DNA of 64,000 bases, from assembly GCF_000002515.2 (NCBI RefSeq), contig NC_006041.1, forward strand, positions 1,736,001-1,800,000, written 5' to 3'. The notes under the pieces were generated by a model. The model did not search any database. It was not told where the DNA came from and saw only the letters and a program-made list of their open reading frames with translations. The position numbers and the translations under genes are program-made. Shown here in pieces: positions 38,534 through 48,050 of this stretch. The DNA is from Kluyveromyces lactis (Eukaryota; Ascomycota; Saccharomycetes; Saccharomycetales; Saccharomycetaceae). The stretch's first letter is position 1, and each line of letters opens with the position of its first letter.

Positions 38534-40285
38534 TCAAACAATGTGCTTGAATATCGTATTCAAACTAGGCAGTGGCTGAGTTGGCACTTGCGGTAGTCGA
38601 TGGTTTTGTGGTGGTTGAGGAGATTGCGATGAATTCGGAGTGAACTGGGGCGTTTGTTCATTACTAGCCTGTGTTTGAAGAATTTGCTTCGGTACGCTGG
38701 CAGGCATCCTATTGCCATAAAAAGATGAGTTGTTCACATCAGAAATAGTTGGAGAATGGTCTCTCAAGGAATGAGCGTCCGGTGAAAACACTGGCGATCT
38801 CTCACGAGCGGAAGAACCAGTCGAAGATGTTTGAGAAAACGTAGGAGATTCATCTCTTAGCTGAGTTGGGGCAATAGAGTCTTCCATGCGGCCAACAATC
38901 TCTACATCAACATCAACATCGTCAATGTCGTCATGCTCCTCTACGGCAGTATCTGGTGAGTAAGTAGAGTGGACCTCATCTGAAGAACTCGATTGATTAA
39001 CATTGGCGGAAGGACTAGCAGTACTAACTGCATCGCTAGGCGTTATATGTAACGAATCCATTCTCCATTGGATCTCTTGTTCTGATCTATGAGGTAACAA
39101 GATTGAAAGCTCATCAATGGACAAGTGGTACCTTTGACGTTTTTCTACCAACAACTTATCCTCATCGCCAGACCAAGGTTTTGCAAAGCCATTGAATGAT
39201 CCAACGGCACATACGGATGAAGGAGGGGGTTGAGAGCTTTGTTTTATGGGCATATCAATGAAACCTGCTTGCATAGACTCACGTCTAAACTGAGAGACAG
39301 AGTTCCTTCTAGACATAGATGGATTCGTCGTGAAGCTTTCTCTCCTTGGATTCGCGGAAGATGCGGGCAAAGTTGATGAAGGCATGACAACAACGGAAGA
39401 TCTTCTAGAAGATCCGTTAGAAGACATTGGGATGAAATGCCTGTCGGATGCTACGTTGAAAGAGGAACGTCTGGAGCGCGAGGAGAAGGAATTTTTCCTT
39501 GATTTCGTACTGGCCAGGTTTGGCAAGTTCGATTGTGGAGTGTTATTCACAACGACCGCGGAACCACGTCTACTCTTGATGAAGACTTTTGGAATAAAAC
39601 CAAAATTTTCCTCTTGATCATTGAAATGGGGCATATTTGGTGGGGCGTCCTGTGAATGAGAGGAAGACCTGGGCTTTATAAATTTCCCATGAGGAGCAGG
39701 AGAAGCAGTAGAGAACGGAGACTTGGACAACGATCCGGAATGTGCAAGTCCGTTTACCGATAGGACACTAGATCCAGCTGTAGCAGCAGATGACGAAAAA
39801 ACACCCATGTTGCTATTGTTATTATTAGTAGCACTCCCACTACCATTCAACCCATGAGGTGACGAAAGAACGGCACTATTGGTAACTTTTGAGGTCGGAA
39901 TTGGCATGGGCATGGGCATCGGTCCCGTAGAACTAGACTTCTTTGCCGTATTCTTCTTCGCCGTCGAAGAGGACCCAGTGTTTAAAGATTCCGCGCTCAA
40001 CGTAGGTCCTGCAGAAACAGCCATTGGAGCAAGTACTGGAACAGTCACATTTAACAACTCATCCTCCTCCTCATCCTCCTCCTCTGGCGACTTCACCGTC
40101 TTTAAACTGCCAGATTTTAACCTTCTCCACCGAAATTGGCACGCGTTAGGAGTTCTATTCGTAAAATACTGAGCAATATCCTTCCATCCCAGTCTTTTCA
40201 CCTCTTTCAAGTGTCGCAACAAGACATCGTCCTGAGGTTCCCACGAACTCGGAGTCCTACTGGAAACGTTTTTTGGTGCAGTCAT
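38534..40285 (-). CDS. TOD6: Myb/SANT repressor of ribosome-biogenesis genes, Dot6/Tod6 type
   Basis: In S. cerevisiae Dot6 and Tod6 bind PAC elements (GCGATGAG) and recruit Rpd3L to repress ribosome-biogenesis genes when TORC1-Sch9 and PKA activity falls. This single gene is the unduplicated counterpart of both (YER088C and YBL054W). The 583-residue product has a Myb/SANT domain at about residues 14-57 (SSWEPQDDVLLRHLKE through ACQFRWRRLKS). Seven RRxS/RKxS sites lie between residues 239 and 337 (RRGS, RKNS, RRSS, RRSS, RRES, RRNS, RRES), the kinase consensus used by Sch9 and PKA. A second Trp-containing SANT-like stretch occurs at about 371-412. The rest is Ser/Asn/Pro-rich. Confidence 0.92.
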   Translation of the reverse strand: MTAPKNVSSRTPSSWEPQDDVLLRHLKEVKRLGWKDIAQYFTNRTPNACQFRWRRLKSGSLKTVKSPEEEDEEEDELLNVTVPVLAPMAVSAGPTLSAESLNTGSSSTAKKNTAKKSSSTGPMPMPMPIPTSKVTNSAVLSSPHGLNGSGSATNNNNSNMGVFSSSAATAGSSVLSVNGLAHSGSLSKSPFSTASPAPHGKFIKPRSSSHSQDAPPNMPHFNDQEENFGFIPKVFIKSRRGSAVVVNNTPQSNLPNLASTKSRKNSFSSRSRRSSFNVASDRHFIPMSSNGSSRRSSVVVMPSSTLPASSANPRRESFTTNPSMSRRNSVSQFRRESMQAGFIDMPIKQSSQPPPSSVCAVGSFNGFAKPWSGDEDKLLVEKRQRYHLSIDELSILLPHRSEQEIQWRMDSLHITPSDAVSTASPSANVNQSSSSDEVHSTYSPDTAVEEHDDIDDVDVDVEIVGRMEDSIAPTQLRDESPTFSQTSSTGSSARERSPVFSPDAHSLRDHSPTISDVNNSSFYGNRMPASVPKQILQTQASNEQTPQFTPNSSQSPQPPQNHRLPQVPTQPLPSLNTIFKHIV

Positions 40286-41216
40286 CTACCCTTTCACTTA
40301 AAAATATTGTGAGTTATAATTGTAAAGTATCAGCAACCAAAACAAAATCCACTATTTAGAGCAGTAAAACCAAAATTCAGCTCAAAAATTTTCGAAATGT
40401 AATCAAAACGACAGTAACAGCTTTCTAATAGCTCTAATTCTCTAGCTCAAAGACCTGTTCTCATTAACACAACGAGAGGGAATAAAAATTTTGAACGGTC
40501 CAAAATAAAACCGACAGTAGTTTATGAACGATTTTTCTTTTTAAACAACAAAAAATCGCCTTAAATTCCTTCCAAAATCGGCTAACAATAAACTAACGTA
40601 TTGACAGTTATGCTCTGAGTCGATATCACTGAGGTCAGACTGAGTACTGAACCAATAAAGACAGGTTTCTGCCTAGGAAACAAAGAGTGTCAAGTTAAAT
40701 GACAAGACTCGATGAGGTCGAGTTTAGTGGCTTTTTCTTCGTCGCGATGAGTTGGAAAAAAAAAAAATTTCGAATTTTTTCAGTGTGACAGCGATGAGAT
40801 GAGGTGACAGGTGAGATGAGAAGAGATGAGATGTGATGTGAGTATACTGAGTGAGGGTCCTGTATCTTACCGTTCACGTGTCTTTTTTTGTTTTTTTCGT
40901 CTGTGTACTTCTTGCAAATGGGGTTCCCCGGTTGGTTTGGGACTGGTGCGTTAGTCTACGCCTTCGGAAAGCTATTGCAGTAGTGTGTAGAATGTGTCAA
41001 AATAAGCTTATGGGAGGTAGGGGGATGCACTCCGGGAGGTGATAAGTGCGTTGGTAGGCCATTGGATAGGCTTCGGAAGATACCCATTACACGATATTTT
41101 TGGACATCGTGTGGCATGTACGGTCTGTGAATGTTTCCATGCGGACTTGAGTCACAGAGTGGAGCTTAACCTTACATCCGGGTAACACTCGAAAATTCTG
41201 TACAAGCCATCTCACG
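40286..41216. promoter_or_regulatory. Divergent TOD6 / TatD-like gene promoter with PAC elements
   Basis: Holds a perfect 13-base PAC element GCGATGAGATGAG at 40791-40803 and a second core GCGATGAG at 40744-40751. An RRPE-like A/T tract (AAATTTCGAATTTTTTCAG) lies between them, and a further AAAAATTTT occurs near 40385. Purine-rich GATGAG/GATGTG repeats continue to about 40845. A CACGTG E-box is at 40875-40880, and a Reb1-type CGGGTAA is at 41179-41185. PAC plus RRPE is the classic ribosome-biogenesis promoter signature. The motifs are about 460-520 bases upstream of TOD6. Confidence 0.6.
40791..40803 (+). promoter_or_regulatory. PAC element
   Basis: GCGATGAGATGAG, the full PAC consensus, with a second core copy 40 bases to the left. 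It is the documented DNA target of Dot6/Tod6 and lies upstream of the DOT6/TOD6 gene itself. Confidence 0.75.
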
Positions 41217-42563
41217 ATGCGCAAGAGGATATGCAACTCATCCCACTTCAGAACGATAAAAGGACTTCCTGTTTGTTTGGCATATTTTCGGTTCATTATG
41301 GCCATTGTATATCACTGTGAAACAGCTTCTACACTGTATATGTCCAGAGCACTTCAGAAGATGACAGGTTTGAAACAGATAAGGTACTTTGACATTGGGT
41401 TCAATATCTCTGATCACATGTTCAAAGGGAAATACCATGGCAAGAAGCAGCACGAGACGGATTTATCCAATATATTGAACCGTTGTAGATTGACTAATGT
41501 GGATAAGCTGCTGATTACCGGATCTTCACTGGAAGAATCGAGACATTCCATTAAGCTTTGTAGTGAATTTGCAACTGAAAATGGACCAAAGATGATGTAC
41601 ACCATCGGGGTGCATCCGTGTCAGGTTAACGAATTCATGCCCAAACACTCAAAATCGTACCGGAAATCAGATTCAAGCGAGGATCTTCCGTTTGCAATTG
41701 AAAACCATCAGTTTACCAAAGCTAGATTGCACGAATTGTATGATTTGTGGAAACTCCAAGCAATGACCGATAACGAGCATTTCAGGGCCATTGGTGAAAT
41801 TGGGTTGGATTATGATAGATTCCATTTCTCGGGACTGGAAATCCAAAAGTTCTTCTTCCTGGAACAATTGAAGTTAAGTTGCTTCTTCCCTGATAAACCG
41901 TTGTTCTTACACATGAGAAGCTGTGCTGATGATTTCTTGCACATCTTGAAATTATTCATCAATGGTTTCAACGATGATAAGGATTTATTTGGCTATAAAT
42001 CGTGGATCGATCCAAGCGTACCAGATTCACCAATATTGAATACAGACGGCTCTGTAACTTATAAGTTCAGTGCTGCGAGGAAATTTGTCGTTCACTCTTT
42101 CACAGGATCAGTACAAGATATGGAAATATTACTGGATTGCTCCCAAAATTGCTATTTCAGCGTCAACGGCTGTTCAATGAGATCTGAGGAGAGCATTGAA
42201 ATGATTAAATCACTTCCTGTTGATAAATTACTACTGGAAACAGACGCACCATGGTGCGACGTGAGAAGGACACATGCTTCATACAGATTTTTGAATCAAG
42301 ATGCAGATCCCAAAATCGAAAATTGTTGGGATCATGGATTATCTGCTGCATACCCCACACTAGACCAATGGTTCAAATCTGTCAAGAAAGAGAAACTTCA
42401 AACAATCCCACGCGAACAATGGGATCTGTATATGGTGAAGTCTAGAAATGAGCCTTGTACAATGGGGCATGTGGCGACAGCAGTTGCTAATATCAAACAA
42501 ATTCCATTGATCGATCTAGTTGACCAAGTATGGCATACTTCTTGTCTTGTTTACGAAGATTGA
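41217..42563 (+). CDS. TatD-family metal-dependent hydrolase, YBL055C homologue
   Basis: Homologue of yeast YBL055C, a TatD-type 3'-5' exonuclease/endonuclease linked to apoptotic-like DNA fragmentation. The longest ATG frame gives 448 residues (YBL055C, 418). TatD landmarks are IGVHPC, the metal-binding GEIGLDYDR, FLHMRS, VHSFTGS and LLLETDAPWCD. The usual N-terminal HxH is replaced by FDIGFN, as in the yeast protein. The start is uncertain. A Reb1-type site lies only 32 bases before the first ATG, and later ATGs at 41298, 41340 and 41361 would give 421, 407 or 400 residues. The first 49 residues show little conservation. Gene order next to PTC2/3 matches YBL055C-YBL056W. Confidence 0.9.
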   Translation: MRKRICNSSHFRTIKGLPVCLAYFRFIMAIVYHCETASTLYMSRALQKMTGLKQIRYFDIGFNISDHMFKGKYHGKKQHETDLSNILNRCRLTNVDKLLITGSSLEESRHSIKLCSEFATENGPKMMYTIGVHPCQVNEFMPKHSKSYRKSDSSEDLPFAIENHQFTKARLHELYDLWKLQAMTDNEHFRAIGEIGLDYDRFHFSGLEIQKFFFLEQLKLSCFFPDKPLFLHMRSCADDFLHILKLFINGFNDDKDLFGYKSWIDPSVPDSPILNTDGSVTYKFSAARKFVVHSFTGSVQDMEILLDCSQNCYFSVNGCSMRSEESIEMIKSLPVDKLLLETDAPWCDVRRTHASYRFLNQDADPKIENCWDHGLSAAYPTLDQWFKSVKKEKLQTIPREQWDLYMVKSRNEPCTMGHVATAVANIKQIPLIDLVDQVWHTSCLVYED

Positions 42564-43198
42564 ACTTGTCGCCTTCACACTCTATACTTCAAGGTTTCAT
42601 CGAACCTATATTCAATAGAAAATTAAAGCGTGATTTATTAATGATAAAAAAGTAGAATATACATAGAGAAAAGTGAGGTTGAAAATAGCTGATAGAGATC
42701 TGAATTGCAACTGTCAAAGTTTTTACATGATATTCTGTTCTATCTTAGTCATTAGAGTTTGTCATGTTGTTTAGATTGTTGAGATATCGTTGTATTATTA
42801 TTTTTTTTTACTTTAATGAAATATGAAAGGTTTTGCTGTATAACTCGTTGCCCTTCCAGGGGTCCCAGAATTATGTCGTAAGGCTGTATTTCTAATTGTA
42901 ACAGTAATGGCACAACTTAGTGAATAATTGATTAGAATTCAAAATTGGATCGAATATATATTATCGGAATATATCAGGAGAATACGAGAAATAGAAAGGA
43001 AAAGATGATGAAAAGATAAAGATGAACAACATTGGATGCAAACACGTTAAAGTTGATAGTGTGTAATATTTTTGCAAGGAATAGTACCTGCACAGTGATT
43101 ACAACTGCTCGCTTCCGTCTTGCCCTTTGTATCGAGAGTGGAAAATAAAAAAAATAAACGCACAAAGAATGAAATAATTAAAAAATGCAAATACGAGT
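42564..43198. other. Convergent TatD-like / PTC2-3 3' region
   Basis: AT-rich interval of 635 bases between convergent genes, with T- and A-rich tracts. No ORF, tRNA or structured element is supported. Confidence 0.4.
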
Positions 43199-44515
43199 TC
43201 AATCTTTTTTCACTTCAGATTCTTCAACTTCATCAGCATGAGTTGGTTCGTCTGCTTCATCTTCTTCATCGTCTTCATCTTCTTCTTCAATTTGTGACCT
43301 TATTCCACCACTTAACGACGCCAAAACTTCCGATAATGCAGTACCATGGATGTAAGATAAGTTGTTCTCGCCAGGCGTTATCTGAATTCCACCGGAACCA
43401 AGTATGGCCTCTAGGTTAGCGAGGCTAGATGCGCCTCTGTCAGCACCAACTTTTCTATCATCATTGTAATCAGTTTCATCAGATTCTCTCTTGTTTGTTA
43501 CTTCAAAGACATGATCGTCATTTTCTGGGAAATCATAGAAATGGAACACAGCTCTTCTTTGGTTCTCGAAGGAGTTTGGTGGAGTGTAATTCTTTGCTAC
43601 GATACGTTTATGCCAAGCAGTTTCGTCTTCGTCTTCTTTCAACAACGCTACAATGATAATACTCATGTTATCACAACCGATACCCGTTCCTTCAGTGGTT
43701 GGAGAACAACAAACGTCGATAATCTTGGAACTTATTTCTTCTAGAGTTAATCCTTGTTTTAACCCGTAATGCACCAAATCAACACAGTCCTGGGATGTTA
43801 GACAATCCCAGATACCGTCACATGCCAGTATAACAAATTCATCACTGTTGTAATCTATGGTGTGTTCAATCAAATCTGGTACACAGGTAACAATCTGTTC
43901 ATGGGGAGCCAAATCTGGGTTGGATTTGAATTCAAAATCACCGATGGCACGAGACAAGGCCAAATTACCATTAACACGGTCCATTTCCACGAACCCATCA
44001 GCAGTGACGATTCTGGAATATTCAGACTTCAACGTAGGTTTATGATCGTACGATAACGCCTTAGCAATATGGTTTCTTGAAAGAACAGTTCTTGAATCCC
44101 CAGAGTTAGCACAAATCATTACATTTTGTAATTTAGAGATTAATAAAGTCGTTGCAGTGCATCCACTATGGTCGTTCGCTAACACGGGATCCTTCAAAAG
44201 CTCTTCATCTGTCGCAATAAAAGATTGAATAAGAGCCTCGTTGTAAGACTTCTTCTTGAAAGCATCCTGTTTTTGTAAAATCTTGGAGAACTGTGATCCA
44301 CAGAACTGAGCAACGCTTGAACCACCATGTCCGTCAAACACACAGTAGTACGCCAAATGCTCCTTCTCATCATCAGAAATGTTCAAATCAACAATGTGAG
44401 AATCTTCCATAGACATACGCCATCCTTGCATAGCACATAACCCAAAAGCAGTCAAAACATCACTACCAGAATGTTGTTCCTTATCAATTACAGGATTAGA
44501 CAAAATTTGACCCAT
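43199..44515 (-). CDS. PTC2: PP2C-type protein phosphatase, Ptc2/Ptc3
   Basis: Mn/Mg-dependent Ser/Thr phosphatase. In S. cerevisiae the Ptc2/Ptc3 pair inactivates Rad53, Hog1, Ire1 and Cdc28 targets. The open frame extends 35 codons to a TTG at 44620, but the ATG at 44515 begins [12 protein letters not shown], the conserved Ptc2/Ptc3 start, giving 438 residues. PP2C motifs include CVFDGHGGS (D61-G65), [25 protein letters not shown] and GCDNMS. The C-terminal 110 residues are acidic and low-complexity. The N-terminus fits the MGxxxS myristoylation pattern. It represents the single pre-duplication copy of YER089C and YBL056W. Divergent from TRP2. Confidence 0.95.
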   Translation of the reverse strand: MGQILSNPVIDKEQHSGSDVLTAFGLCAMQGWRMSMEDSHIVDLNISDDEKEHLAYYCVFDGHGGSSVAQFCGSQFSKILQKQDAFKKKSYNEALIQSFIATDEELLKDPVLANDHSGCTATTLLISKLQNVMICANSGDSRTVLSRNHIAKALSYDHKPTLKSEYSRIVTADGFVEMDRVNGNLALSRAIGDFEFKSNPDLAPHEQIVTCVPDLIEHTIDYNSDEFVILACDGIWDCLTSQDCVDLVHYGLKQGLTLEEISSKIIDVCCSPTTEGTGIGCDNMSIIIVALLKEDEDETAWHKRIVAKNYTPPNSFENQRRAVFHFYDFPENDDHVFEVTNKRESDETDYNDDRKVGADRGASSLANLEAILGSGGIQITPGENNLSYIHGTALSEVLASLSGGIRSQIEEEDEDDEEDEADEPTHADEVEESEVKKD

Positions 44516-45348
44516 TGTTTCTATTAAAAAAAGGCTTGTTATTAGTCTCTTCGTCCGTCCTTTCAACCAATAAAAAGGATGTGTCGACTGTATTGAAATT
44601 CTTGGAGAAACAAACTTCAATTAAACAGTACAGCAGCTTATTGTACCACCTTCTTCCAACCAATTGCTATCTTGATCCGCTGATATCTTTGAGGTGGCGA
44701 AATAAACAACTCTTCCTTTTAATATTTTCGTTTCAAAACAACAAAATTGCCGAAAACTTGTGACAAAGGTTTCACCAAATTCAACATCTGAGCAATGGAA
44801 AGAAGTGATATAGCAGGGACCCTACGGCTTTCATCTGGATTTGGGGGGACTTATCCAATCCATACTATCTGTGGACTGCTAAACAGCTTGAAATTGGGAT
44901 TTCTAGCTGATCTTTGGCAATATTAGGACACAGTGTGCTGTATCTAGCGTTGGAATCACCAGATGTCCATCACGTGACTTCGTTCTCTCGGTTGTAGTCT
45001 CAATTACATAAAGCTTGTTCTTTCCCTTATAAGGACGGTTATTGCATCAGTGACTAAGTAGCTCGGTCATATGTATGTACTATTGAAGCATTGGAATTGA
45101 CAGCTAACACCTGTCTGTGTACCATTTATCGTGTCTCTTTCACTTCATTATGACTCAATTTCATAGTATCCAGACTTTGGACATTGAAAAATTTAACAAG
45201 ATGAGTTAAATGACTTGTCTATAAAACAGTGAGCATTGTGAAATATTTGGAGCAACCCACCATTGCAGTCCTAGATTTGAGTATATCTGGTTGTTATATT
45301 TAGGTAAAGAAGTGATTAGAGATATTCTTACAGAAATATACACTAAAA
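44516..45348. promoter_or_regulatory. Divergent PTC2/3-TRP2 promoter
   Basis: A perfect Gcn4 site TGACTCA lies at 45151-45157, 192 bases before the TRP2 start, with a weaker TGACTAA at 45051-45057. A TATAAAA box is at 45220-45226, 123 bases before the start. A CACGTG E-box lies at 44971-44976. This is a textbook general-amino-acid-control promoter for TRP2. No gene is supported between the two CDSs. Confidence 0.65.
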
Positions 45349-46875
45349 ATGGCTTCTGATCATATTACTATTCAGCCATCAATTGAGGTGATTAAAGAAT
45401 GCATCGCTGCTAATGATGATTCCATCAATATGTACCCAGTATACCACTTCATGCCAGCAATGGACCTTACACCTCATGTGGCGTATTTGAAAATGAGTGA
45501 GTTGAACAATAAGGAGAGGTCACCATCTTTTCTATTTGAATCCGCAAACGGTAACCAATTGAGTCGATACTCGTTTTTTGGTCATAGTCCACGTAAGATT
45601 ATCAAGACTGGTCCTACTGAAGGTCAAGCGTGTGACCCATTGAATATTCTACAAGACGAATTGGCTCAGTATCGATTGGCTGAAAATGTTCCAGGCTTAC
45701 CCAAGCTTTCTGGTGGTGCTATTGGTTATGTTTCTTACGACTGTGTTCAGTATTTTGAACCAAAGACGAAGAGACCATTGAAAGATGTGCTACAAGTACC
45801 AGAATCTGCTTTGATGCTATACGATACCATTGTTGCATTTGATCATGTTTTCCAAAGGTTCCAGATCATAACTAATATCAATGTGAAGACGGTCTCATCT
45901 TTGGAACAAGGTTACGAAGATGCATCTGAGATTATCAAACGCATTATCGCCATCTTGAAGGATGAATCTAGTCCGATACCATTACCTGAACAACCATCAA
46001 TCAAATTGAACCAGACTTTCACATCAAACATTGGTCAAGAAGGATACGAACAGCACGTGAGAGATTTGAAAGAACATATCAAGAAGGGTGATATCATCCA
46101 ATGTGTTCCATCTCAACGTGTCGCTAGACCAACTTCACTTCACCCATTCAATATCTACAAACACTTGCGTACTGTGAATCCCTCGCCATACTTATTCTAT
46201 ATCGATTATTTGGATTTCCAAATCATTGGTGCTTCACCTGAATTGTTATGCCAAGTTGATGCCAAAAACGAAGTTATCACTCATCCCATTGCTGGTACAG
46301 TCAGAAGGGGTCAGACTCCAGAAGAAGATGACAGATTAGCGGAAGAGTTGAGAAATTCTACTAAGGACAGAGCAGAACATGTGATGTTAGTTGATCTAGC
46401 CCGTAATGATGTGAACAGGGTCTGTGATCCAACCACCACTTCCGTGGATGAGTTACTTTCAGTGCAAAAGTTCTCTCACGTCCAACATCTTGTCTCTCAA
46501 GTCAGTGGTACACTAAGGAAGGATCAAAACAGATTTGATGCTCTAAGGTCTATTTTCCCTGCAGGAACAGTTTCTGGTGCTCCTAAGGTCAAGGCCATGG
46601 AATTGATCGGAGAACTGGAAGGTGAAAAACGGGGTGTTTACGCTGGTGCCGTTGGACACTGGTCATATGACGGAAAATCCATGGACACATGCATTGCCTT
46701 GAGAACAATGGTTTATAAAGACGGTATAGCCTATTTGCAAGCTGGTGGTGGTATCATATTTGATTCTGACCCATATGATGAGTACGTAGAAACAATGAAC
46801 AAAATGAAAGCTAACCACAATACTATTCTACAAGCAGAGCAAATTTGGGCTGAGAAAGTTGGCACTCAAGACTAG
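45349..46875 (+). CDS. TRP2: Anthranilate synthase component I
   Basis: Converts chorismate and ammonia (supplied by the Trp3 glutaminase) to anthranilate, the first step of tryptophan synthesis, and is feedback-inhibited by tryptophan. The 508-residue product is the same size as yeast Trp2 (507). The N-terminal regulatory domain has PSFLFESANGNQLSRYSF near residues 58-75, which contributes to tryptophan binding. The chorismate-binding core follows, with HPIAGTVRRGQTPEEDDRLA, DRAEHVMLVDLARNDVNRVC, and FPAGTVSGAPKVKAMELI. It ends with the GGGIIFDSDPYDEYVET region. Gene position next to the PTC2/3 gene matches YER089C-YER090W. Confidence 0.98.
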   Translation: MASDHITIQPSIEVIKECIAANDDSINMYPVYHFMPAMDLTPHVAYLKMSELNNKERSPSFLFESANGNQLSRYSFFGHSPRKIIKTGPTEGQACDPLNILQDELAQYRLAENVPGLPKLSGGAIGYVSYDCVQYFEPKTKRPLKDVLQVPESALMLYDTIVAFDHVFQRFQIITNINVKTVSSLEQGYEDASEIIKRIIAILKDESSPIPLPEQPSIKLNQTFTSNIGQEGYEQHVRDLKEHIKKGDIIQCVPSQRVARPTSLHPFNIYKHLRTVNPSPYLFYIDYLDFQIIGASPELLCQVDAKNEVITHPIAGTVRRGQTPEEDDRLAEELRNSTKDRAEHVMLVDLARNDVNRVCDPTTTSVDELLSVQKFSHVQHLVSQVSGTLRKDQNRFDALRSIFPAGTVSGAPKVKAMELIGELEGEKRGVYAGAVGHWSYDGKSMDTCIALRTMVYKDGIAYLQAGGGIIFDSDPYDEYVETMNKMKANHNTILQAEQIWAEKVGTQD

Positions 46876-47263
46876 CGCTGTATATGTCATATCCACTAAT
46901 AGTTGAACCTGAACCTTTCCCGTTTCGTTCACAGTATGTATTCTATCGTGTATTCACATTAGACTTGTTATAGAATTGTAAAAAGGTAGCTTTAAGTGTA
47001 CCATGGATGCACATATGAATGGATTAATGCCACTGGATAAATATACGAAAGGTAGGAGTAGGAATCTGGTGGTCTAAAGTACCAGCAGACGTCCTACTTC
47101 ATACGTTTCTATCCAGCAGTTGCATATAATCTTTTCTTTAGGAAAATTTTACATTAAACCGATATATTCCAAGTGATGACAAGGAGATCACTGGCAGAGC
47201 ATATTAAAGCAGAGGAAACTGACACTATCACTACAGCTACATCAAACCATAACTGCTATCCAG
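46876..47263. promoter_or_regulatory. TRP2 3' region and PTH2 promoter
   Basis: About 390 bases between co-oriented genes. A short ATG frame beginning at 47176 overlaps the start of PTH2 in another frame; if transcribed in the leader it would be a competing upstream ORF. No other element stands out. Confidence 0.35.
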
Positions 47264-47908
47264 ATGGCACCATCATCGTTGAATTTAGCAGTGTTGTTCA
47301 CGCTGTCAGCATTATCTCTGACAACTGGATATTATCTTGGACAGATAACACCATCAAGGAAGGATGAGATACAAGAATTGTTGAAACAAGCGAAGATTAA
47401 GGCTGAGCGAGATGAGCAAGCGTATGCCAGTGAACATGACGATGGTGATGAGGACGAGGATGAAGACGAATCTGAGGATGAAGATGAAGATGAAGATGGC
47501 ATTGCAGTAGATTCCATATGCCTAAATGACATTCCTGGTGAAGTAAGGATGGCCTTGGTTATCAGGCAAGATTTGGGAATGACTAAAGGGAAAATCGCTG
47601 CTCAATGTTGTCATGCTGCATTAGCCTGTTTTAGGCTTATTGCGTGTGATCCAAGTAGAACTTCATATAATCCGGAGATGACTCACAGATGGTTGGCAAG
47701 AGGTCAAGCAAAGATTACTTTAAAATGTCCAGATAAGGAAACAATGGATGAGCTCTTCGCTAAGGCTATTGCATTAGGAGTTAACTCATACGTTGTTCAT
47801 GATGCTGGTAGAACACAAATTGCAGCGGGAAGTGCTACTGTTTTAGGTTTGGGACCTGCTCCGAAAGCAGTCCTTGACCAAATTACTGGTGATCTCAAGC
47901 TTTACTGA
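47264..47908 (+). CDS. PTH2: Peptidyl-tRNA hydrolase 2
   Basis: Archaeal/eukaryotic-type peptidyl-tRNA hydrolase, in yeast anchored in the mitochondrial outer membrane and also a regulator of ubiquitin-dependent turnover. The 214-residue product (yeast Pth2, 208) has an N-terminal membrane segment (about residues 7-26) and a Lys-rich helix. A strongly acidic Glu/Asp run follows (about residues 58-79). The PTH2 domain starts at about residue 94 with MALVIRQDLGMTKGKIAAQC, then CCHAALACF, and ends with VLGLGPAPKAVLDQITGDLKLY. Key family residues are intact. Convergent with SHP1 at 142 bases, like YBL057C/YBL058W. Confidence 0.95.
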   Translation: MAPSSLNLAVLFTLSALSLTTGYYLGQITPSRKDEIQELLKQAKIKAERDEQAYASEHDDGDEDEDEDESEDEDEDEDGIAVDSICLNDIPGEVRMALVIRQDLGMTKGKIAAQCCHAALACFRLIACDPSRTSYNPEMTHRWLARGQAKITLKCPDKETMDELFAKAIALGVNSYVVHDAGRTQIAAGSATVLGLGPAPKAVLDQITGDLKLY

Positions 47909-48050
47909 TACTTCGATCTCTCAAATCGTTGGAATAATCATCGACTGCATAAACAACTCTATCCTGAAAATATAAGGATTTAGGTTGTCTCCGTATATTT
48001 AAACTTGTACATATGTAATAATCTTTGTAAAATTATACTATATTTAAGAT

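Noticed and set aside
44516-44620. 35-codon N-terminal extension of the PTC2/3 frame
   Set aside because: It starts at TTG, contains no ATG, and the conserved protein start MGQILSNP lies at 44515.
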